Shown: positions 29,466 through 40,905, counted from the first letter of the stretch. The stretch is DNA of 64,000 bases from Flavobacterium sp. (GCF_027531905.1 NZ_JAPZSU010000003.1:1-64000), one strand, 5' to 3'. The notes: generated from the letters alone by a model not told the origin. Program-made: numbers and translations.

Positions 29466-29744
29466 TTATTTTTTACCTTTATTTTTTGCTCCAGCATGAC
29501 CTCTAAAAGATCTAGTTGGTGAAAATTCTCCTAATTTATGTCCTACCATGTTTTCTGTAACGTAAACAGGTACAAACTGACGACCGTTATGAACTGCGAT
29601 AGTTTGTCCAACAAAGTCTGGAGTAATCATAGAAGCTCTAGACCAAGTCTTTACAACTCCTTTATTACCACCTGCGATGTTTTCTTCAACTTTCTTTTCT
29701 AACTTATAATGAACGAAAGGTCCTTTTTTTAATGAACGTGCCAT
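29466..29744 (-). CDS. rpsS: 30S ribosomal protein S19
   Basis: Small-subunit head protein, 92 residues. It starts [19 protein letters not shown] and has [20 protein letters not shown], then [19 protein letters not shown]. It lies between rplB and rplV, 6 bases from each. Confidence 0.98.
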   Translation of the reverse strand: MARSLKKGPFVHYKLEKKVEENIAGGNKGVVKTWSRASMITPDFVGQTIAVHNGRQFVPVYVTENMVGHKLGEFSPTRSFRGHAGAKNKGKK

Positions 29745-29750
29745 ATCTTA

Positions 29751-30575
29751 TTATTTCTTTCTACGTTCTACGATATACTTGTTACTCGGGTTTTTCTTAG
29801 AACGTGTTCTATAACCTTTAGCTGGTATTCCATTTCTTGAACGTGGATGTCCACCAGAAGAACGTCCTTCTCCACCACCCATTGGGTGATCAACAGGGTT
29901 CATTGCAACAGGTCTTGTTCTAGGTCTTCTTCCTAACCATCTAGTTCTACCAGCTTTTCCTGATACAACTAATTGATGATCTGAATTAGAAACTGCTCCT
30001 ATAGTAGCCGAACACGTTAACAAAATTAATCTTGTTTCACCTGATGGCATTTTTATAGTTGCGTATTTTCCATCTCTTGCCATTAATTGAGCAAATGTTC
30101 CAGCAGAACGAGCAATTACAGCTCCTTGACCTGGTCTCAATTCGATACAAGAAATTACAGTTCCAAGTGGAACTCTACTTAAAGGTAAAGTGTTACCAAT
30201 TTCAGGTTGAGATTCTGCACCAGAAACTACTTTCTGACCCACTTTCAAACCATTTTGAGCGATAACATAAGTTTTCTCACCATCAGCATAAGCTAATAAA
30301 GCGATAAAAGCAGTACGATTTGGATCGTATTCAATTGATTTTACCGTAGCAGGAATTCCTTCTTTTGTACGTTTAAAATCGATAATACGATATCTCTGCT
30401 TGTGACCACCACCCGTATAACGCATGGTCATCTTTCCTTGACTATTTCTACCTCCAGAGTTTTTTATCGGCGCTATCAAAGAGCGTTCCGGCTTATCAGT
30501 TGTAATAGCGTCATAACCATTCACAACTCTAAATCGCTGACCTGGGGTAATAGGTTTTAATTTTCTTACTGACAT
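29751..30575 (-). CDS. rplB: 50S ribosomal protein L2
   Basis: Large-subunit protein needed for subunit joining and peptidyl transfer, 274 residues. Blocks are [34 protein letters not shown], and the C-terminal [19 protein letters not shown] containing the critical histidine. It is 6 bases after rplW. Confidence 0.98.
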   Translation of the reverse strand: MSVRKLKPITPGQRFRVVNGYDAITTDKPERSLIAPIKNSGGRNSQGKMTMRYTGGGHKQRYRIIDFKRTKEGIPATVKSIEYDPNRTAFIALLAYADGEKTYVIAQNGLKVGQKVVSGAESQPEIGNTLPLSRVPLGTVISCIELRPGQGAVIARSAGTFAQLMARDGKYATIKMPSGETRLILLTCSATIGAVSNSDHQLVVSGKAGRTRWLGRRPRTRPVAMNPVDHPMGGGEGRSSGGHPRSRNGIPAKGYRTRSKKNPSNKYIVERRKK

Positions 30576-30581
30576 TTTATC

Positions 30582-30872
30582 TTAGATATTGTTGTAAAAA
30601 TCAATTGTTTCTCCTTCTTGTACTTGAACAATTGCTTTTTTAATTGCATTTGTCTTTCCACTGATTAAACCACTTTTAGTGTATTTTGTAGTTCTGTCTG
30701 GTCTTACATTCATAGTATTAACACTAACAACGTTTACTCCGTAAGCAGCCTCAACAGCTTTCTTAATTTCAACTTTGTTTGCTTTTCTGTTAACTTCGAA
30801 TCCAAAACGGTTCAAAACTTCACTTTCTTTGGTTACTTTTTCCGTTACTATAGGTTTAATTATGATGCTCAT
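30582..30872 (-). CDS. rplW: 50S ribosomal protein L23
   Basis: Docking site for trigger factor and SRP at the tunnel exit, 96 residues. Blocks [35 protein letters not shown] and VNTMNVRPDRT identify it. It is 6 bases after rplD. Confidence 0.97.
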   Translation of the reverse strand: MSIIIKPIVTEKVTKESEVLNRFGFEVNRKANKVEIKKAVEAAYGVNVVSVNTMNVRPDRTTKYTKSGLISGKTNAIKKAIVQVQEGETIDFYNNI

Positions 30873-30878
30873 ATCCTA

Positions 30879-31508
30879 TTATTTACTTAAATTATCTTCA
30901 ATTACTTCCAAAGAACTCTCCAAAAGCACTAAATTATTAGCATTTAAAATAGCGTAAGTGCTTAATTCTGAACTACTTACAACATTAGAAGCCTTTAAAT
31001 TACGTGACGACAAATATACATTTTTATTGGTATCACCCAATATAAATAGTGATTTTTTATTTTCTAACTCTAAAGCTTTCAAAACATTAATGAAATTTTT
31101 AGTGCTTGGCGTTTCAAAATTAAAGTCTTCCAAAACAATGATGTTTGATTCTTTAGCTTTTATAGAGAAAGCAGATTTTCTAGCCAATCTTTTTAAGTTT
31201 TTATTCAATTTGAATGAATAACTTCTTGGTCTTGGCCCAAAAACAGTTCCACCACCTTTAAACAATGGATTTTTTGCACTACCCGCACGAGCAGTACCAG
31301 TTCCTTTTTGTTTTTTAATCTTACGAGTACTTCCTGCTACTTCAGCTCTTTCTTTAGCTTTGTGCGTACCTTGTCTTTGATTAGCAAGATATTGCTTAAC
31401 ATCAAGATATACTGCGTGATTATTTGGTTCAATTGCGAATACTGAATCAGAAAGTTGAACTTTTCTTCCAGTATCTTTTCCGTTGAAATCTAATACTTTT
31501 ACTTCCAT
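30879..31508 (-). CDS. rplD: 50S ribosomal protein L4
   Basis: Tunnel-constriction protein, 209 residues; in E. coli it also represses the S10 operon. It has QRQGTHKAKERAEVAGSTRK, KGTGTARAGSAKNPLFKGGG and GPRPRSYSFKLNKNLKR. Its ATG overlaps the last base of rplC, suggesting translational coupling. Confidence 0.97.
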   Translation of the reverse strand: MEVKVLDFNGKDTGRKVQLSDSVFAIEPNNHAVYLDVKQYLANQRQGTHKAKERAEVAGSTRKIKKQKGTGTARAGSAKNPLFKGGGTVFGPRPRSYSFKLNKNLKRLARKSAFSIKAKESNIIVLEDFNFETPSTKNFINVLKALELENKKSLFILGDTNKNVYLSSRNLKASNVVSSSELSTYAILNANNLVLLESSLEVIEDNLSK

Positions 31509-32125
31509 TACTTCTGAATGATTACATAAGAGTTGTTATGCCCAGGAACACATCCTTTAATAACTAGTAAGTTCTTATCAGAAACTACTTTTAAAACTCT
31601 AAGGTTTTGAACTTTTACATTTTCTCCTCCCATTCTTCCAGCCATACGCATTCCTTTGAATACTCTAGATGGATAAGAAGAAGCTCCTACAGAACCTGGC
31701 GCTCTTAAACGGTTATGTTGACCATGAGTTGCTTGACCAACACCACCAAAACCGTGACGTTTCACAACCCCTTGAAAACCTTTACCTTTAGACACACCTT
31801 GTACATCCACAAATTCTCCTTCTTCAAAAATAGAAACATCAATAAGATCTCCTAATTTTTGTTCAGTTGCAAAATCTTGAAATTCAACGACTTTTTTCTT
31901 AGCAACAGTTCCCGCTTTTTTAAAGTGACCTAAAGCCGCTTTCGTGGAATGTTTCTCGTTTTTGTCATCGAAACCAAGTTGCAACGCTTCATACCCGTCA
32001 ACCTCTTTGGTTCTGACTTGGGTAACAACACATGGTCCAGCTTCGATTACTGTACAAGGAATATTTTTCCCGTTTTCATCGAAAATACTAGTCATGCCGA
32101 TTTTTCTACCAATTAACCCAGACAT
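31508..32125 (-). CDS. rplC: 50S ribosomal protein L3
   Basis: Large-subunit protein that reaches the peptidyl transferase centre, 205 residues. It has the start [55 protein letters not shown] and [15 protein letters not shown]. It is the first gene after the 154-base gap to rpsJ, which contains a promoter, so it begins a separate transcription start. Confidence 0.98.
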   Translation of the reverse strand: MSGLIGRKIGMTSIFDENGKNIPCTVIEAGPCVVTQVRTKEVDGYEALQLGFDDKNEKHSTKAALGHFKKAGTVAKKKVVEFQDFATEQKLGDLIDVSIFEEGEFVDVQGVSKGKGFQGVVKRHGFGGVGQATHGQHNRLRAPGSVGASSYPSRVFKGMRMAGRMGGENVKVQNLRVLKVVSDKNLLVIKGCVPGHNNSYVIIQK

Positions 32126-32158
32126 AAATATTAATTATTAATTATTAAATATAAATAT

Positions 32159-32261
32159 AGAACGCAGCTTTTAAGCAAATTCTATTTTTTTTGTGGGTGC
32201 AAAGGTATAACTTATTTACACACAATCCAAAAAATATTTTTTTGCCTAAAAACAGCGTTCT
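32159..32261. repeat. inverted repeat flanking the rplC promoter
   Basis: Arms at 32159-32173 and 32247-32261 pair at 13 of 15 positions. They enclose 73 bases that hold the promoter at 32200-32231. In a transcript reading through from rpsJ they could form a long-range stem. In a transcript starting at the promoter only one arm would be present. Confidence 0.6.
32200..32231 (-). promoter_or_regulatory. rplC (S10 operon) promoter
   Basis: On the minus strand TTTG (32228-32231) is followed after 20 bases by TACCTTTG (32200-32207), a near-perfect Bacteroidetes promoter. The predicted start would leave a leader of about 70 bases before the rplC ATG. It splits the str and S10 clusters into two units. 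Confidence 0.75.
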
Positions 32262-32279
32262 TAAATACTCTAGAACTAC

Positions 32280-32585
32280 TTAAACTTTGATTTCAACTTC
32301 AACTCCACTAGGCAATTCTAATTTCATTAAAGCATCAATTGTTTTAGATGAAGAAGAATAAATATCAATTAATCTCTTATATGACATTACTTCAAACTGC
32401 TCTCTTGCTTTCTTATTTACGTGCGGAGAACGCAATACTGTAAATAATTTTTTGTGTGTTGGCAATGGAATTGGACCAGTTACCACAGCACCAGTAGTTT
32501 TTACTGTTTTCACAATCTTTTCAGCAGATTTATCCACCAACATATGATCGTAAGATTTCAATTTTATTCTGATTTTTTGACTCAT
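32280..32585 (-). CDS. rpsJ: 30S ribosomal protein S10
   Basis: Small-subunit protein that also serves as NusE in antitermination, 101 residues. It has [40 protein letters not shown] and [15 protein letters not shown]. It is 11 bases after fusA, with no tuf between, the arrangement I know from Bacteroidota. Confidence 0.98.
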
Positions 32586-32596
32586 TTTCTTAAAGA

Positions 32597-34753
32597 TTAT
32601 GCGTTTCCTTTTGCTTTTTTGATAACTGCTTCTGAAATATTAGAAGGTGTTTCAGCGTAGTGTGAAAATTCCATTGTAGATGTTGCACGACCTGAAGACA
32701 AAGTTCTTAAAGTTGTAACATATCCAAACATTTCTGATAATGGAACATCAGCCTTAATAGTTTTTGCACCATTTCTATCACCCATATCATTTACCTGACC
32801 TCTACGACGGTTAATATCACCAACGATATCTCCCATGTTTTCTTCTGGAGTAATAACCTCCATTTTCATGATAGGCTCAAGAATAATAGCTCCAGCAGCT
32901 TTAGCAACTTCTCTATAACCCATTCTAGCTGCTAATTCAAAAGAAAGAGCATCAGAATCCACAGGATGGAAAGATCCATCTAATAAAGTCACTTTCAAAC
33001 TATCCACTTGATAACCTGCCAAAGGACCAGTTTTCATAGCTTCACGGAAACCTTTTTCAACTGCAGGAATATATTCTTTTGGAACGTTTCCTCCTTTTAC
33101 CTCATTAACAAACTGCAATCCAACTGGAACTTTTCCATCAACCTCATCTGCAGGCTCAACTCTAAATACGATATCACCGAATTTACCGCGACCACCAGAT
33201 TGTTTTTTGTAAGTTTCTCTGTGTTGAGCAGATTTTGTAAACGCTTCTTTATATTCAACTTGAGGCTCACCTTGATTTACCTCAACTTTAAATTCACGTT
33301 TCATACGATCCACAAGGATATCCAAGTGCAACTCACCCATACCTGAGATAATAGTTTGCCCTGAAGCCTCATCTGTTCTAACAGTAAACGTAGGATCTTC
33401 TTCAGCTAATTTAGCCAAAGCCATACCCATTTTATCAACGTCAGCTTTAGTTTTAGGCTCAATAGCAATACCAATTACTGGCGCAGGGAATTTCATAGAC
33501 TCCAAAATAATTGGGTGTTTTTCATCACACAATGTGTCTCCAGTTTTGATATCTTTAAATCCAACAGCAGCTCCAATATCACCCGCTTCGATATACTCGA
33601 TTGGATTTTGCTTGTTAGCATGCATTTGGTAAATACGAGAAATTCTTTCTTTGTTTCCAGAACGAGTATTCAACACATAAGAACCAGCATCTAATCTTCC
33701 AGAGTATGCACGGAAGAAAGCCAAACGACCTACGAATGGGTCAGTAGCAATCTTAAATGCTAATGCCGCGAATGGTTCTTTTACATCTGGCTTACGCAAG
33801 ATTTGAGTTTGATCCTCTTCAAGCAATTCAGCATCATCAGGATGAATACCAGTAATACCTTCTTTATCCATTGGAGATGGCAAGTACTTACATACTGCAT
33901 CTAACATGAATTGAACTCCTTTGTTTTTGAATGAAGAACCAGCAATCATCGGAATGATAGCCATATCCATTGTAGCTGCTCTTAATGCATTATTAATCTC
34001 TTCTTCAGTAATAGAATTTTCATCTTCCATATACTTATCTAAAAGATTCTCATCATAAGTAGCAATTTCCTCGATTAGAATTGAACGATAGTGTTTCACT
34101 TCGTCAACCATATCTGCAGGAATATCAACAATATCAAAAGTCGCTCCTTGTGTAGCATCATGCCAAACAATAGCTTGATTTTTAACCAAGTCAACCACTC
34201 CTTTAAAGTCATTTTCTTCACCAATTGGCAAAGTGATAGCTACCGCGTTTGATTTCAACATGTCTTTTACTTGTTGACAAACTGCTAAGAAATTAGACCC
34301 TTGACGGTCCATTTTATTAACAAACCCCATACGAGGCACACGGTATTGATCAGCTAATCTCCAGTTAGTTTCAGATTGAGGCTCAACACCATCAACCGCA
34401 CTAAATAAGAAAACCAATCCATCTAATACACGTAACGAACGGTTTACCTCTACTGTAAAGTCAACGTGACCAGGAGTATCGATAATGTTGAAGTGATACG
34501 GTTTAGATTCTGGTAAAATTTTACCTTGCTCAGTTGGAAAATTCCATTCACAAGTTGTAGCTGCAGAAGTAATAGTAATACCTCTTTCTTGCTCTTGTGC
34601 CATCCAGTCCATTGTTGCAGCACCATCGTGTACTTCACCAATTTTGTGCGATTTTCCAGTATAGAATAATATACGCTCAGTTGTTGTTGTTTTACCAGCA
34701 TCAATGTGAGCAGCAATTCCAATATTTCTTGTATATTTTAGATCTCTTGCCAT
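32597..34753 (-). CDS. fusA: elongation factor G
   Basis: GTPase that drives ribosomal translocation, 718 residues. G motifs are [15 protein letters not shown] (G1), [10 protein letters not shown] (G2), DTPGHVDFT (G3) and NKMD (G4). Domains II-V follow with [18 protein letters not shown] and the C-terminal [14 protein letters not shown]. It lies 11 bases after rpsG in the str operon. Confidence 0.98.
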   Translation of the reverse strand: MARDLKYTRNIGIAAHIDAGKTTTTERILFYTGKSHKIGEVHDGAATMDWMAQEQERGITITSAATTCEWNFPTEQGKILPESKPYHFNIIDTPGHVDFTVEVNRSLRVLDGLVFLFSAVDGVEPQSETNWRLADQYRVPRMGFVNKMDRQGSNFLAVCQQVKDMLKSNAVAITLPIGEENDFKGVVDLVKNQAIVWHDATQGATFDIVDIPADMVDEVKHYRSILIEEIATYDENLLDKYMEDENSITEEEINNALRAATMDMAIIPMIAGSSFKNKGVQFMLDAVCKYLPSPMDKEGITGIHPDDAELLEEDQTQILRKPDVKEPFAALAFKIATDPFVGRLAFFRAYSGRLDAGSYVLNTRSGNKERISRIYQMHANKQNPIEYIEAGDIGAAVGFKDIKTGDTLCDEKHPIILESMKFPAPVIGIAIEPKTKADVDKMGMALAKLAEEDPTFTVRTDEASGQTIISGMGELHLDILVDRMKREFKVEVNQGEPQVEYKEAFTKSAQHRETYKKQSGGRGKFGDIVFRVEPADEVDGKVPVGLQFVNEVKGGNVPKEYIPAVEKGFREAMKTGPLAGYQVDSLKVTLLDGSFHPVDSDALSFELAARMGYREVAKAAGAIILEPIMKMEVITPEENMGDIVGDINRRRGQVNDMGDRNGAKTIKADVPLSEMFGYVTTLRTLSSGRATSTMEFSHYAETPSNISEAVIKKAKGNA

Positions 34754-34764
34754 TTCTCTATGAA

Positions 34765-35241
34765 TTAAAATCTAAAGTGAGAGAAAGCTTTGTTAGCTTC
34801 TGCCATTTTGTGAGTATCCATTCTTTTCTTAACAGCAGCTCCTTCTTCTTTAGCCGCAGCTAAACATTCTGAAGCCAATCTTTGTGCCATTGATTTTTCG
34901 TTTCTTCTTCTTGAATAAAGAATTAACCATTTCATAGCCATAGATATTTTTCTGTCTGGACGAATTTGCATTGGAATTTGGAATGTAGCCCCTCCAACTC
35001 TACGACTACGTACTTCTACGTGTGGCATAACGTTAGTTAAAGCATCTTTCCAAATTTCTAAAGCTGATTTTTCATCATTTTGCTTTTTAGTTTCAATGAT
35101 ATCAATTGCATCATAAAAAACTTTAAAAGCTGTTGATTTCTTACCATCCCACATTAAGTTGTTCACAAAACGCGTTACCAATTGATCGTTAAATCTTGGA
35201 TCCGGTAAAAGTGGTCTTTTCTTTGCCGCTCTTTTTCTCAT
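34765..35241 (-). CDS. rpsG: 30S ribosomal protein S7
   Basis: Small-subunit head assembly protein. I use the ATG at 35241 (158 residues), which opens with the family start [15 protein letters not shown]. The frame extends 13 codons upstream without family character. [32 protein letters not shown] and [14 protein letters not shown] are clear. It follows rpsL by 86 bases. Confidence 0.97.
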   Translation of the reverse strand: MRKRAAKKRPLLPDPRFNDQLVTRFVNNLMWDGKKSTAFKVFYDAIDIIETKKQNDEKSALEIWKDALTNVMPHVEVRSRRVGGATFQIPMQIRPDRKISMAMKWLILYSRRRNEKSMAQRLASECLAAAKEEGAAVKKRMDTHKMAEANKAFSHFRF

Positions 35242-35327
35242 GTCTTTTTTTAATTTTTTGTCATTAGCATAACTTCTCAAACAGAATTATAAATTCCATT
35301 TCAAAATCACACATTTAACTTTTTAAA

Positions 35328-35711
35328 TTACTTTTTTGCTTCTTTTGGGCGTTTAGCACCATACTTAGATCTTCTTTGCGTTCTTCCTGCAACACCTGAT
35401 GTATCAAGCGCACCACGAACGATGTGATATCTAACTCCTGGTAAATCTTTTACCCTTCCACCCCTAACTAATACTATCGAGTGCTCTTGTAAATTGTGTC
35501 CTTCTCCAGGGATGTAAGCATTCACTTCATTACCATTTGTCAAACGTACACGCGCCACTTTACGCATTGCAGAGTTTGGTTTTTTTGGTGTAGTAGTGTA
35601 AACACGCGTACAAACCCCTCTTCTTTGAGGACAAGAATCTAAAGCAACCGATTTACTCTTCTTAGTTATCTGAGTTCTTCCTGTTCTTACTAATTGTTGA
35701 ATTGTTGGCAT
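35328..35711 (-). CDS. rpsL: 30S ribosomal protein S12
   Basis: Decoding-centre protein and target of streptomycin resistance mutations, 127 residues. It has [40 protein letters not shown], and the streptomycin-region block [20 protein letters not shown] with wild-type lysines nearby. It is the first gene of the str operon and has a consensus promoter upstream. Confidence 0.98.
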
Positions 35712-35746
35712 AATTAATACTAAAAATTTCTTATTATATTAAATTC

Positions 35747-35795
35747 CCGCTTTTTACGGGGTTGCAAATGTATAAAATATTTTTCACTATACAAA
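35747..35795 (-). promoter_or_regulatory. rpsL (str operon) promoter and leader hairpin
   Basis: On the minus strand TTTG (35792-35795), exactly 19 bases, then TACATTTG (35765-35772): a perfect match to the Bacteroidetes consensus TTTG-N19-TAnnTTTG. Just downstream, at 35747-35762, CCCG and CGGG can form a short GC hairpin in the leader of about 50 bases before rpsL. Confidence 0.85.
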
Positions 35796-35833
35796 CCATA
35801 ATTCATTAATTTTCAATATCCTCATTTTAGATT

Positions 35834-37603
35834 ATGAATTCCATAACATTCAACGGATATTTGCGTTACTTTTATTTGAAACAAAACAAGTTGAAACATT
35901 TACTAAGCATAGTCCTTTTTCTTATTCTTTGCCAAAAAAGCATTGGACAACAACTTTTTTTAAAAATCAACGGTTCATCAGAAGCTGAATCCAAAACCAT
36001 TGATTCACTACATTACAATCAAATCCACACAAACATATCATCAATTGAAAAAGAAATCCTCTTAACTTCTAAAAAACTCGAACAATTGGGCTACTTAGAA
36101 AACAGCTCAACTGAATTAATAAAAAAAAACGACAGCTCATTTATCATCGAATTTCATTTAAAAGAACAAACAAAGCAAACCTATTTATATATAGGTAAAA
36201 ATCCTAAAACAAAACAATTCATCGAAAGACAAACAGAAAACGACACACTAGCTCTAAAATACACAGAAACATCATCATTTTTGGAGAAAACGATTCACAA
36301 ACTCGAACTAATGGGTTATCCGTTAGCCAAAGTTCAACTAGAGAATATCAAAAGAAAAAAAAATAAAGTAATTGCAGACTTAGCAATACAACTGAATACT
36401 CAAAGAAAAATAAATCAAATCGTTTTAAAATTCAAGGAAGAAGAAAAAAAACAAAAATATTTTCCTTCAAACTATTTAACACAAATCAACAAAAAATTCA
36501 ATAAAAAACTATTCAACCAGAACACCCTAAAAGAAATAAAAACAGAATTTGAAAATTATTCTTTTGCAAAGCAAACCAAACAACCCGAATTACTGTTTAG
36601 CAAAGATTCAACCATCGTATATGTCTACATTGAAAAAAGAAAATCCAATTCATTTGATGGTTATTTAGGAATTGGCAACAACGAAGAAAAAAAGACTACC
36701 ATAAATGGCTATCTAGACATTCAACTCAACAATATGTTAAACGGTGGTGAAGATTTCTATTTATATTGGAAAAGTGACGGAAACAACCAAAAAACATTTA
36801 GAACAGGCTTAACCCTAAACTATCTTTTCAAAACCCCACTAGGACTGAACGCACAACTCAACATTTTCAAACAAGATAGCACCTTTCAAAACTCAAAAAC
36901 ACTTTTAGACCTTAATTACCTATTAGACCACAAAACAAACCTTTTCATAGGAATTGAATCAACCACTTCAAGTGACATACAAAACAGGAACAGCAATACC
37001 ATTAGTGACTTTAAAAGTCAATTTTTAACGATTGGACTCAACCATAAAAAAAACACTCCAAACACACCTTTCTTTGCGGAAAAAACAAACATAGAATTTC
37101 GTTTTGGTTTAGGGAAAAGAGAAATTCAAAATACTATAACAAATACATCAAATCAAAAACAATATTACATTAACTTGAATCTCTCCCACAACTTCAACAT
37201 TAATTCCAAAAACAGCTTCAACATAAAAAGCCAAAACTCTTATTTAAAAAGCAACACTTACTTAACCAATGAATTATTTCGATTTGGTGGATTATATTCC
37301 GTAAGAGGTTTTCCTGAAAATAGCCTACAAGGAAATTACGTAAGTGCACTACTAACCGAATATCGACACCTTCTTAACCAATCACTTTACATTCACTCAA
37401 TTCTTGATTATGCAATATTTAAAGATAATAGCAATTCAACAATTCGTAAAAAAATTAACAACATGACAGGTATTGGAATTGGAGTCGGAATGCAAACAAA
37501 CAGTGGTATTTTGAAGTTTTCCATAACAAATGGAATAAATAACTACAACGATATAAAATTTTTTAACAGTATAGTAAACATATGTTATAATGTTAAATTT
37601 TAG
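35834..37603 (+). CDS. Omp85-superfamily outer-membrane protein
   Basis: A 589-residue secreted protein with a hydrophobic signal region near residues 20-38, POTRA-like N-terminal repeats and a C-terminal beta-barrel ending in NICYNVKF with a terminal Phe. The barrel contains FRFGGLYSVRGFPEN, matching the VRGF/Y motif in the lid loop of BamA, TamA and FhaC relatives. I infer a role in assembling or secreting an outer-membrane or surface component. It sits 86 bases before a SusC/SusD pair. It is too short for BamA itself (about 800 residues) and has no recognisable secreted partner. The region is rich in Lys, Asn and Ser codons ending in A or T. Confidence 0.75.
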   Translation: MNSITFNGYLRYFYLKQNKLKHLLSIVLFLILCQKSIGQQLFLKINGSSEAESKTIDSLHYNQIHTNISSIEKEILLTSKKLEQLGYLENSSTELIKKNDSSFIIEFHLKEQTKQTYLYIGKNPKTKQFIERQTENDTLALKYTETSSFLEKTIHKLELMGYPLAKVQLENIKRKKNKVIADLAIQLNTQRKINQIVLKFKEEEKKQKYFPSNYLTQINKKFNKKLFNQNTLKEIKTEFENYSFAKQTKQPELLFSKDSTIVYVYIEKRKSNSFDGYLGIGNNEEKKTTINGYLDIQLNNMLNGGEDFYLYWKSDGNNQKTFRTGLTLNYLFKTPLGLNAQLNIFKQDSTFQNSKTLLDLNYLLDHKTNLFIGIESTTSSDIQNRNSNTISDFKSQFLTIGLNHKKNTPNTPFFAEKTNIEFRFGLGKREIQNTITNTSNQKQYYINLNLSHNFNINSKNSFNIKSQNSYLKSNTYLTNELFRFGGLYSVRGFPENSLQGNYVSALLTEYRHLLNQSLYIHSILDYAIFKDNSNSTIRKKINNMTGIGIGVGMQTNSGILKFSITNGINNYNDIKFFNSIVNICYNVKF

Positions 37604-37689
37604 CTTTAGACAGTAAAAAAATAAAAAAATATTAGGAATGTTAACAAATTATTATGAGTTTTGAAGCACTAATTCAAAACGTATAAATA

Positions 37690-40600
37690 ATGAAACTAAA
37701 GTTCAACGGACTCTTAGTGCTTTTAGTAGTACTAATGACGCAATTAACCTTTGCGCAGGAAAGATCTGTTTCAGGAATTGTTTCTGACAATGCAGGATTG
37801 CCAATACCAGGTGTGAGTGTATTAGTTAAAGGAACCAAAGCTGGAACTCAAACTGATTTCGATGGTAAATTTATCATCAAAGTAGATGCAAGTCAAACAT
37901 TAGTGTTTAGCTATGTTGGCATGAACACTCAAGAAGTAGTAGCCAAATCTACTACTATTAATGTAAAAATGACTAGTTCAGCATTGGAACTAGAAAGTGT
38001 TGTAATTAACACTTTAGGAATTGAGGTTAAAAGAAATGAAAAAGCATCATCTTACTCAAAAGTAAAAGGAAGCGTTATCGCAAATTCTGGAGAAACTTCA
38101 GTTATCAAAGGACTTTCTGCAAAAGCTTCTGGTGTAGCAATCGTGTCTAACTCTGGTGACCCAGGATCTGGAGCATACATACAAATTAGAGGGCAAAACT
38201 CAATTACTGGTTCAACACAACCATTGTTTGTAATTGACGGAACACCTGTTTCTAATGACGAAATTGGAAGTGGAGTTGATGGCGTAGGGCAACAAAGCCG
38301 ATTAAATGACATTAACCCTAATGACATTGAAAATGTTCAAGTATTAAAAGGAGCATCTGCAGCAGCTTTATGGGGATATAGAGCAGCCAATGGAGTTGTA
38401 TTGATTACCACTAAAAAAGGAAAAAAAGGAAAAATTTCTATTGATATAAATTCTACCGTTTCTTTTGACAAAGTAAATGTTGAAATGAAATTGCAAGATA
38501 TATATGGTCAAGGAACAAATGGAGTATGGACAAGAAATAATGCCAACTCTTATGGAGACAAAATATCTTCCAGAGCAGGTGGAAGTGATGTATTCAACAC
38601 TGCTGGACAATATTTTTTAACTCCTGATGGAAGAAAAATTTATCCAATAGCCGCAGGAGGCAAACGTAGTACAGCAAATTTCCAAAAATCGAACATGGAT
38701 GCTGTAATAGGAGATGGCCTTTTACTTGATAACCACATCAGCGTAAGTGGAGGTGGAGAAAATACGAACTTCTATTTAGGATTAGGTAACACCAATCAAC
38801 AAGGTATTATCAAAAATTCTGATTACGAAAGAACCAGCATCGATTTTACATCTGAATCTAAAATTGGTGACAAAACGTCATTTAAAACTAAATTTGGATA
38901 TTCATCGGTAAATTCTAATAGGATTCAAACTGGATCTAACTTATCTGGTCTTTACTTAGGACTTTACCGTTCTCCAGCTGATTTTGACAATAGAGATTTC
39001 ATTGGGACAAATATTCAAGCTAATGGTGCTGCACAACAAAATAGCCATAGAGCTTACAGACAAGATGTTGGAACATTTCCTGGAGATTTAAATCCTAGTT
39101 ATAATAACCCACTCTGGACAACTGATGTCCAAAAAAATCCAAATACAGTTGACCGATACATTGGTGGTTTTGAATTAAAACACACTTTTAGTTCTTGGAT
39201 TTCTGTACTAGCTAGATTAGGTTTAGATGGGTATAGCGATAAAAGAATCACGATGTTTCCTATGAATTCATCAGAAAATGCAGGTAATGGTAGAGCGACT
39301 GAAAGCGTAACTGATTACCAATCATTTAATGCTGATTTAATTGCTTTGGGAGACACTAAAATTACTGACAATATTGGATTATCATATTTGACGGGTATTA
39401 ACTTTTCACAAACCAATTATGATCAAAGAGGAGGTTCCTACAAAAATTTCATTATCGACTCAAATGGTTTTTCTTACGATAATGCTTTATTAATAGACAA
39501 AACAACTTTCTTAGACAGAACGTATTCAAAATTAAGTGGAGCTTACTTTTCTACTGCGTTTGATTACAAAAATTATTTATTTTTAACTTTAGGGGGACGT
39601 TTTGAAACTTCTTCAACCTATGATCCTAACTTAAAAGTTTATTTCTATCCAACAGCTGAATTTGGGTACAAATTTACTAATAATTTTGAAAGTGAAATTC
39701 TAACAGATGGTAAGCTAAGAGCTACTTATGGACAAATAGCCTCAATTCCGAGACCATACGCTGGAACGACTTATTTCAATTCAGCTGTTGGAGCAGAGGG
39801 ATATGGACCTGCCTACGACTCTGGCGCCTATAATGGATCATTCCAACAAGCAGGAACTGGTGGAAATAAAAATTTAAAACCAGAGATTAAAACAGAAATG
39901 GAAGCAGGTCTTGATTTGCAATTTTTTAAAGCTTTTACCATAAATGCTACTTATTACTCTAACGAAACCAAAGATTTATTAGTAAACGTTCCTTTAAATG
40001 GAAGTTCTACTTACAGTACTCTTTATGGAAACTTTGCCACTATTGAAAACAAAGGTTTTGAAGTAGAATTTGACGCTAACTTATTACCTTCAAGTTCTGA
40101 ATTAAAATGGAATCTATTTGGAAACTGGAGTACGAACCGTAATAAAGTAACAAAACTTGACGGGACTAGTTCATTATTCCTTAACGGATTTACTGGATCT
40201 TCTTCTCGTGCCGTTTTAGGACAACCATTAGGAGTACTTTGGGGAGGTAAATTCGACAGAGATACGGATGGTTCATTAATACTAGACGCTAATGGATTCC
40301 CAACAGCAGCTGAATCGGAAGGAATAATTGGAGATCCAAACCCAGATTGGAGAGGAGCTATAGGAACTTCTTTTAGTTACAAAGGATTCAAAATAAGCAC
40401 TTTGTTTGATGCTTCGATAGGAGGTCAATTATGGGATGGAACAAGCGGAGCTTTAAACAACTTCGGCAAAACATTAGAAACTGCAAATGAAGTTACCTTG
40501 ACAACAGCAACAGTAAATTATGCTGGACAAACTATTGCTCCAGGAACAGTTAGAGGAAATCTAAGAGACTTTGGTGCTGGACCAGTTTTATTAGACCAAA

Positions 40601-40902
40601 CATGGTACCAATCTCTAGGTGGTGGTTTTGGCCCAGTTGGAGAGCAGTTTGTTAAATCAGCATCTTGGATCAAATGGAGAGAACTATCTCTATCTTATAA
40701 TTTAAATCTAAGAAAGAAAAATTTAGGTGTTGAAAGTATCACTTTTACTGGTACAGGAAGAAACTTATGGTTATGGACAGAAGCTGATTTAGGTCAAGAT
40801 CCTGAATCTAACCTTACGGGTGGATCAAATGGGCGTGGATTACAATACTTCAATGCTCCAAACACTAAATCGTTAATATTTAGCGTTAACTTAAAATTCT
40901 AA
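37690..40902 (+). CDS. SusC/RagA-type TonB-linked outer-membrane transporter
   Basis: A 1070-residue TonB-dependent transporter that imports oligosaccharides or peptides. A signal peptide ends near FAQ (residues 21-23). A carboxypeptidase-D-like domain with VSGIVSDNAGLPIPGVSVLVKG is next, then a plug with IQIRGQNSITGSTQPLFVIDG and WGYRAANGVVLITTKKG. The 22-strand barrel ends in VNLKF. The SusD-type lipoprotein gene begins three bases after its stop. No glycoside hydrolase, sulfatase or sigma/anti-sigma gene lies nearby, so the substrate cannot be inferred. Confidence 0.95.
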   Translation: MKLKFNGLLVLLVVLMTQLTFAQERSVSGIVSDNAGLPIPGVSVLVKGTKAGTQTDFDGKFIIKVDASQTLVFSYVGMNTQEVVAKSTTINVKMTSSALELESVVINTLGIEVKRNEKASSYSKVKGSVIANSGETSVIKGLSAKASGVAIVSNSGDPGSGAYIQIRGQNSITGSTQPLFVIDGTPVSNDEIGSGVDGVGQQSRLNDINPNDIENVQVLKGASAAALWGYRAANGVVLITTKKGKKGKISIDINSTVSFDKVNVEMKLQDIYGQGTNGVWTRNNANSYGDKISSRAGGSDVFNTAGQYFLTPDGRKIYPIAAGGKRSTANFQKSNMDAVIGDGLLLDNHISVSGGGENTNFYLGLGNTNQQGIIKNSDYERTSIDFTSESKIGDKTSFKTKFGYSSVNSNRIQTGSNLSGLYLGLYRSPADFDNRDFIGTNIQANGAAQQNSHRAYRQDVGTFPGDLNPSYNNPLWTTDVQKNPNTVDRYIGGFELKHTFSSWISVLARLGLDGYSDKRITMFPMNSSENAGNGRATESVTDYQSFNADLIALGDTKITDNIGLSYLTGINFSQTNYDQRGGSYKNFIIDSNGFSYDNALLIDKTTFLDRTYSKLSGAYFSTAFDYKNYLFLTLGGRFETSSTYDPNLKVYFYPTAEFGYKFTNNFESEILTDGKLRATYGQIASIPRPYAGTTYFNSAVGAEGYGPAYDSGAYNGSFQQAGTGGNKNLKPEIKTEMEAGLDLQFFKAFTINATYYSNETKDLLVNVPLNGSSTYSTLYGNFATIENKGFEVEFDANLLPSSSELKWNLFGNWSTNRNKVTKLDGTSSLFLNGFTGSSSRAVLGQPLGVLWGGKFDRDTDGSLILDANGFPTAAESEGIIGDPNPDWRGAIGTSFSYKGFKISTLFDASIGGQLWDGTSGALNNFGKTLETANEVTLTTATVNYAGQTIAPGTVRGNLRDFGAGPVLLDQTWYQSLGGGFGPVGEQFVKSASWIKWRELSLSYNLNLRKKNLGVESITFTGTGRNLWLWTEADLGQDPESNLTGGSNGRGLQYFNAPNTKSLIFSVNLKF

Positions 40903-40905
40903 AAA

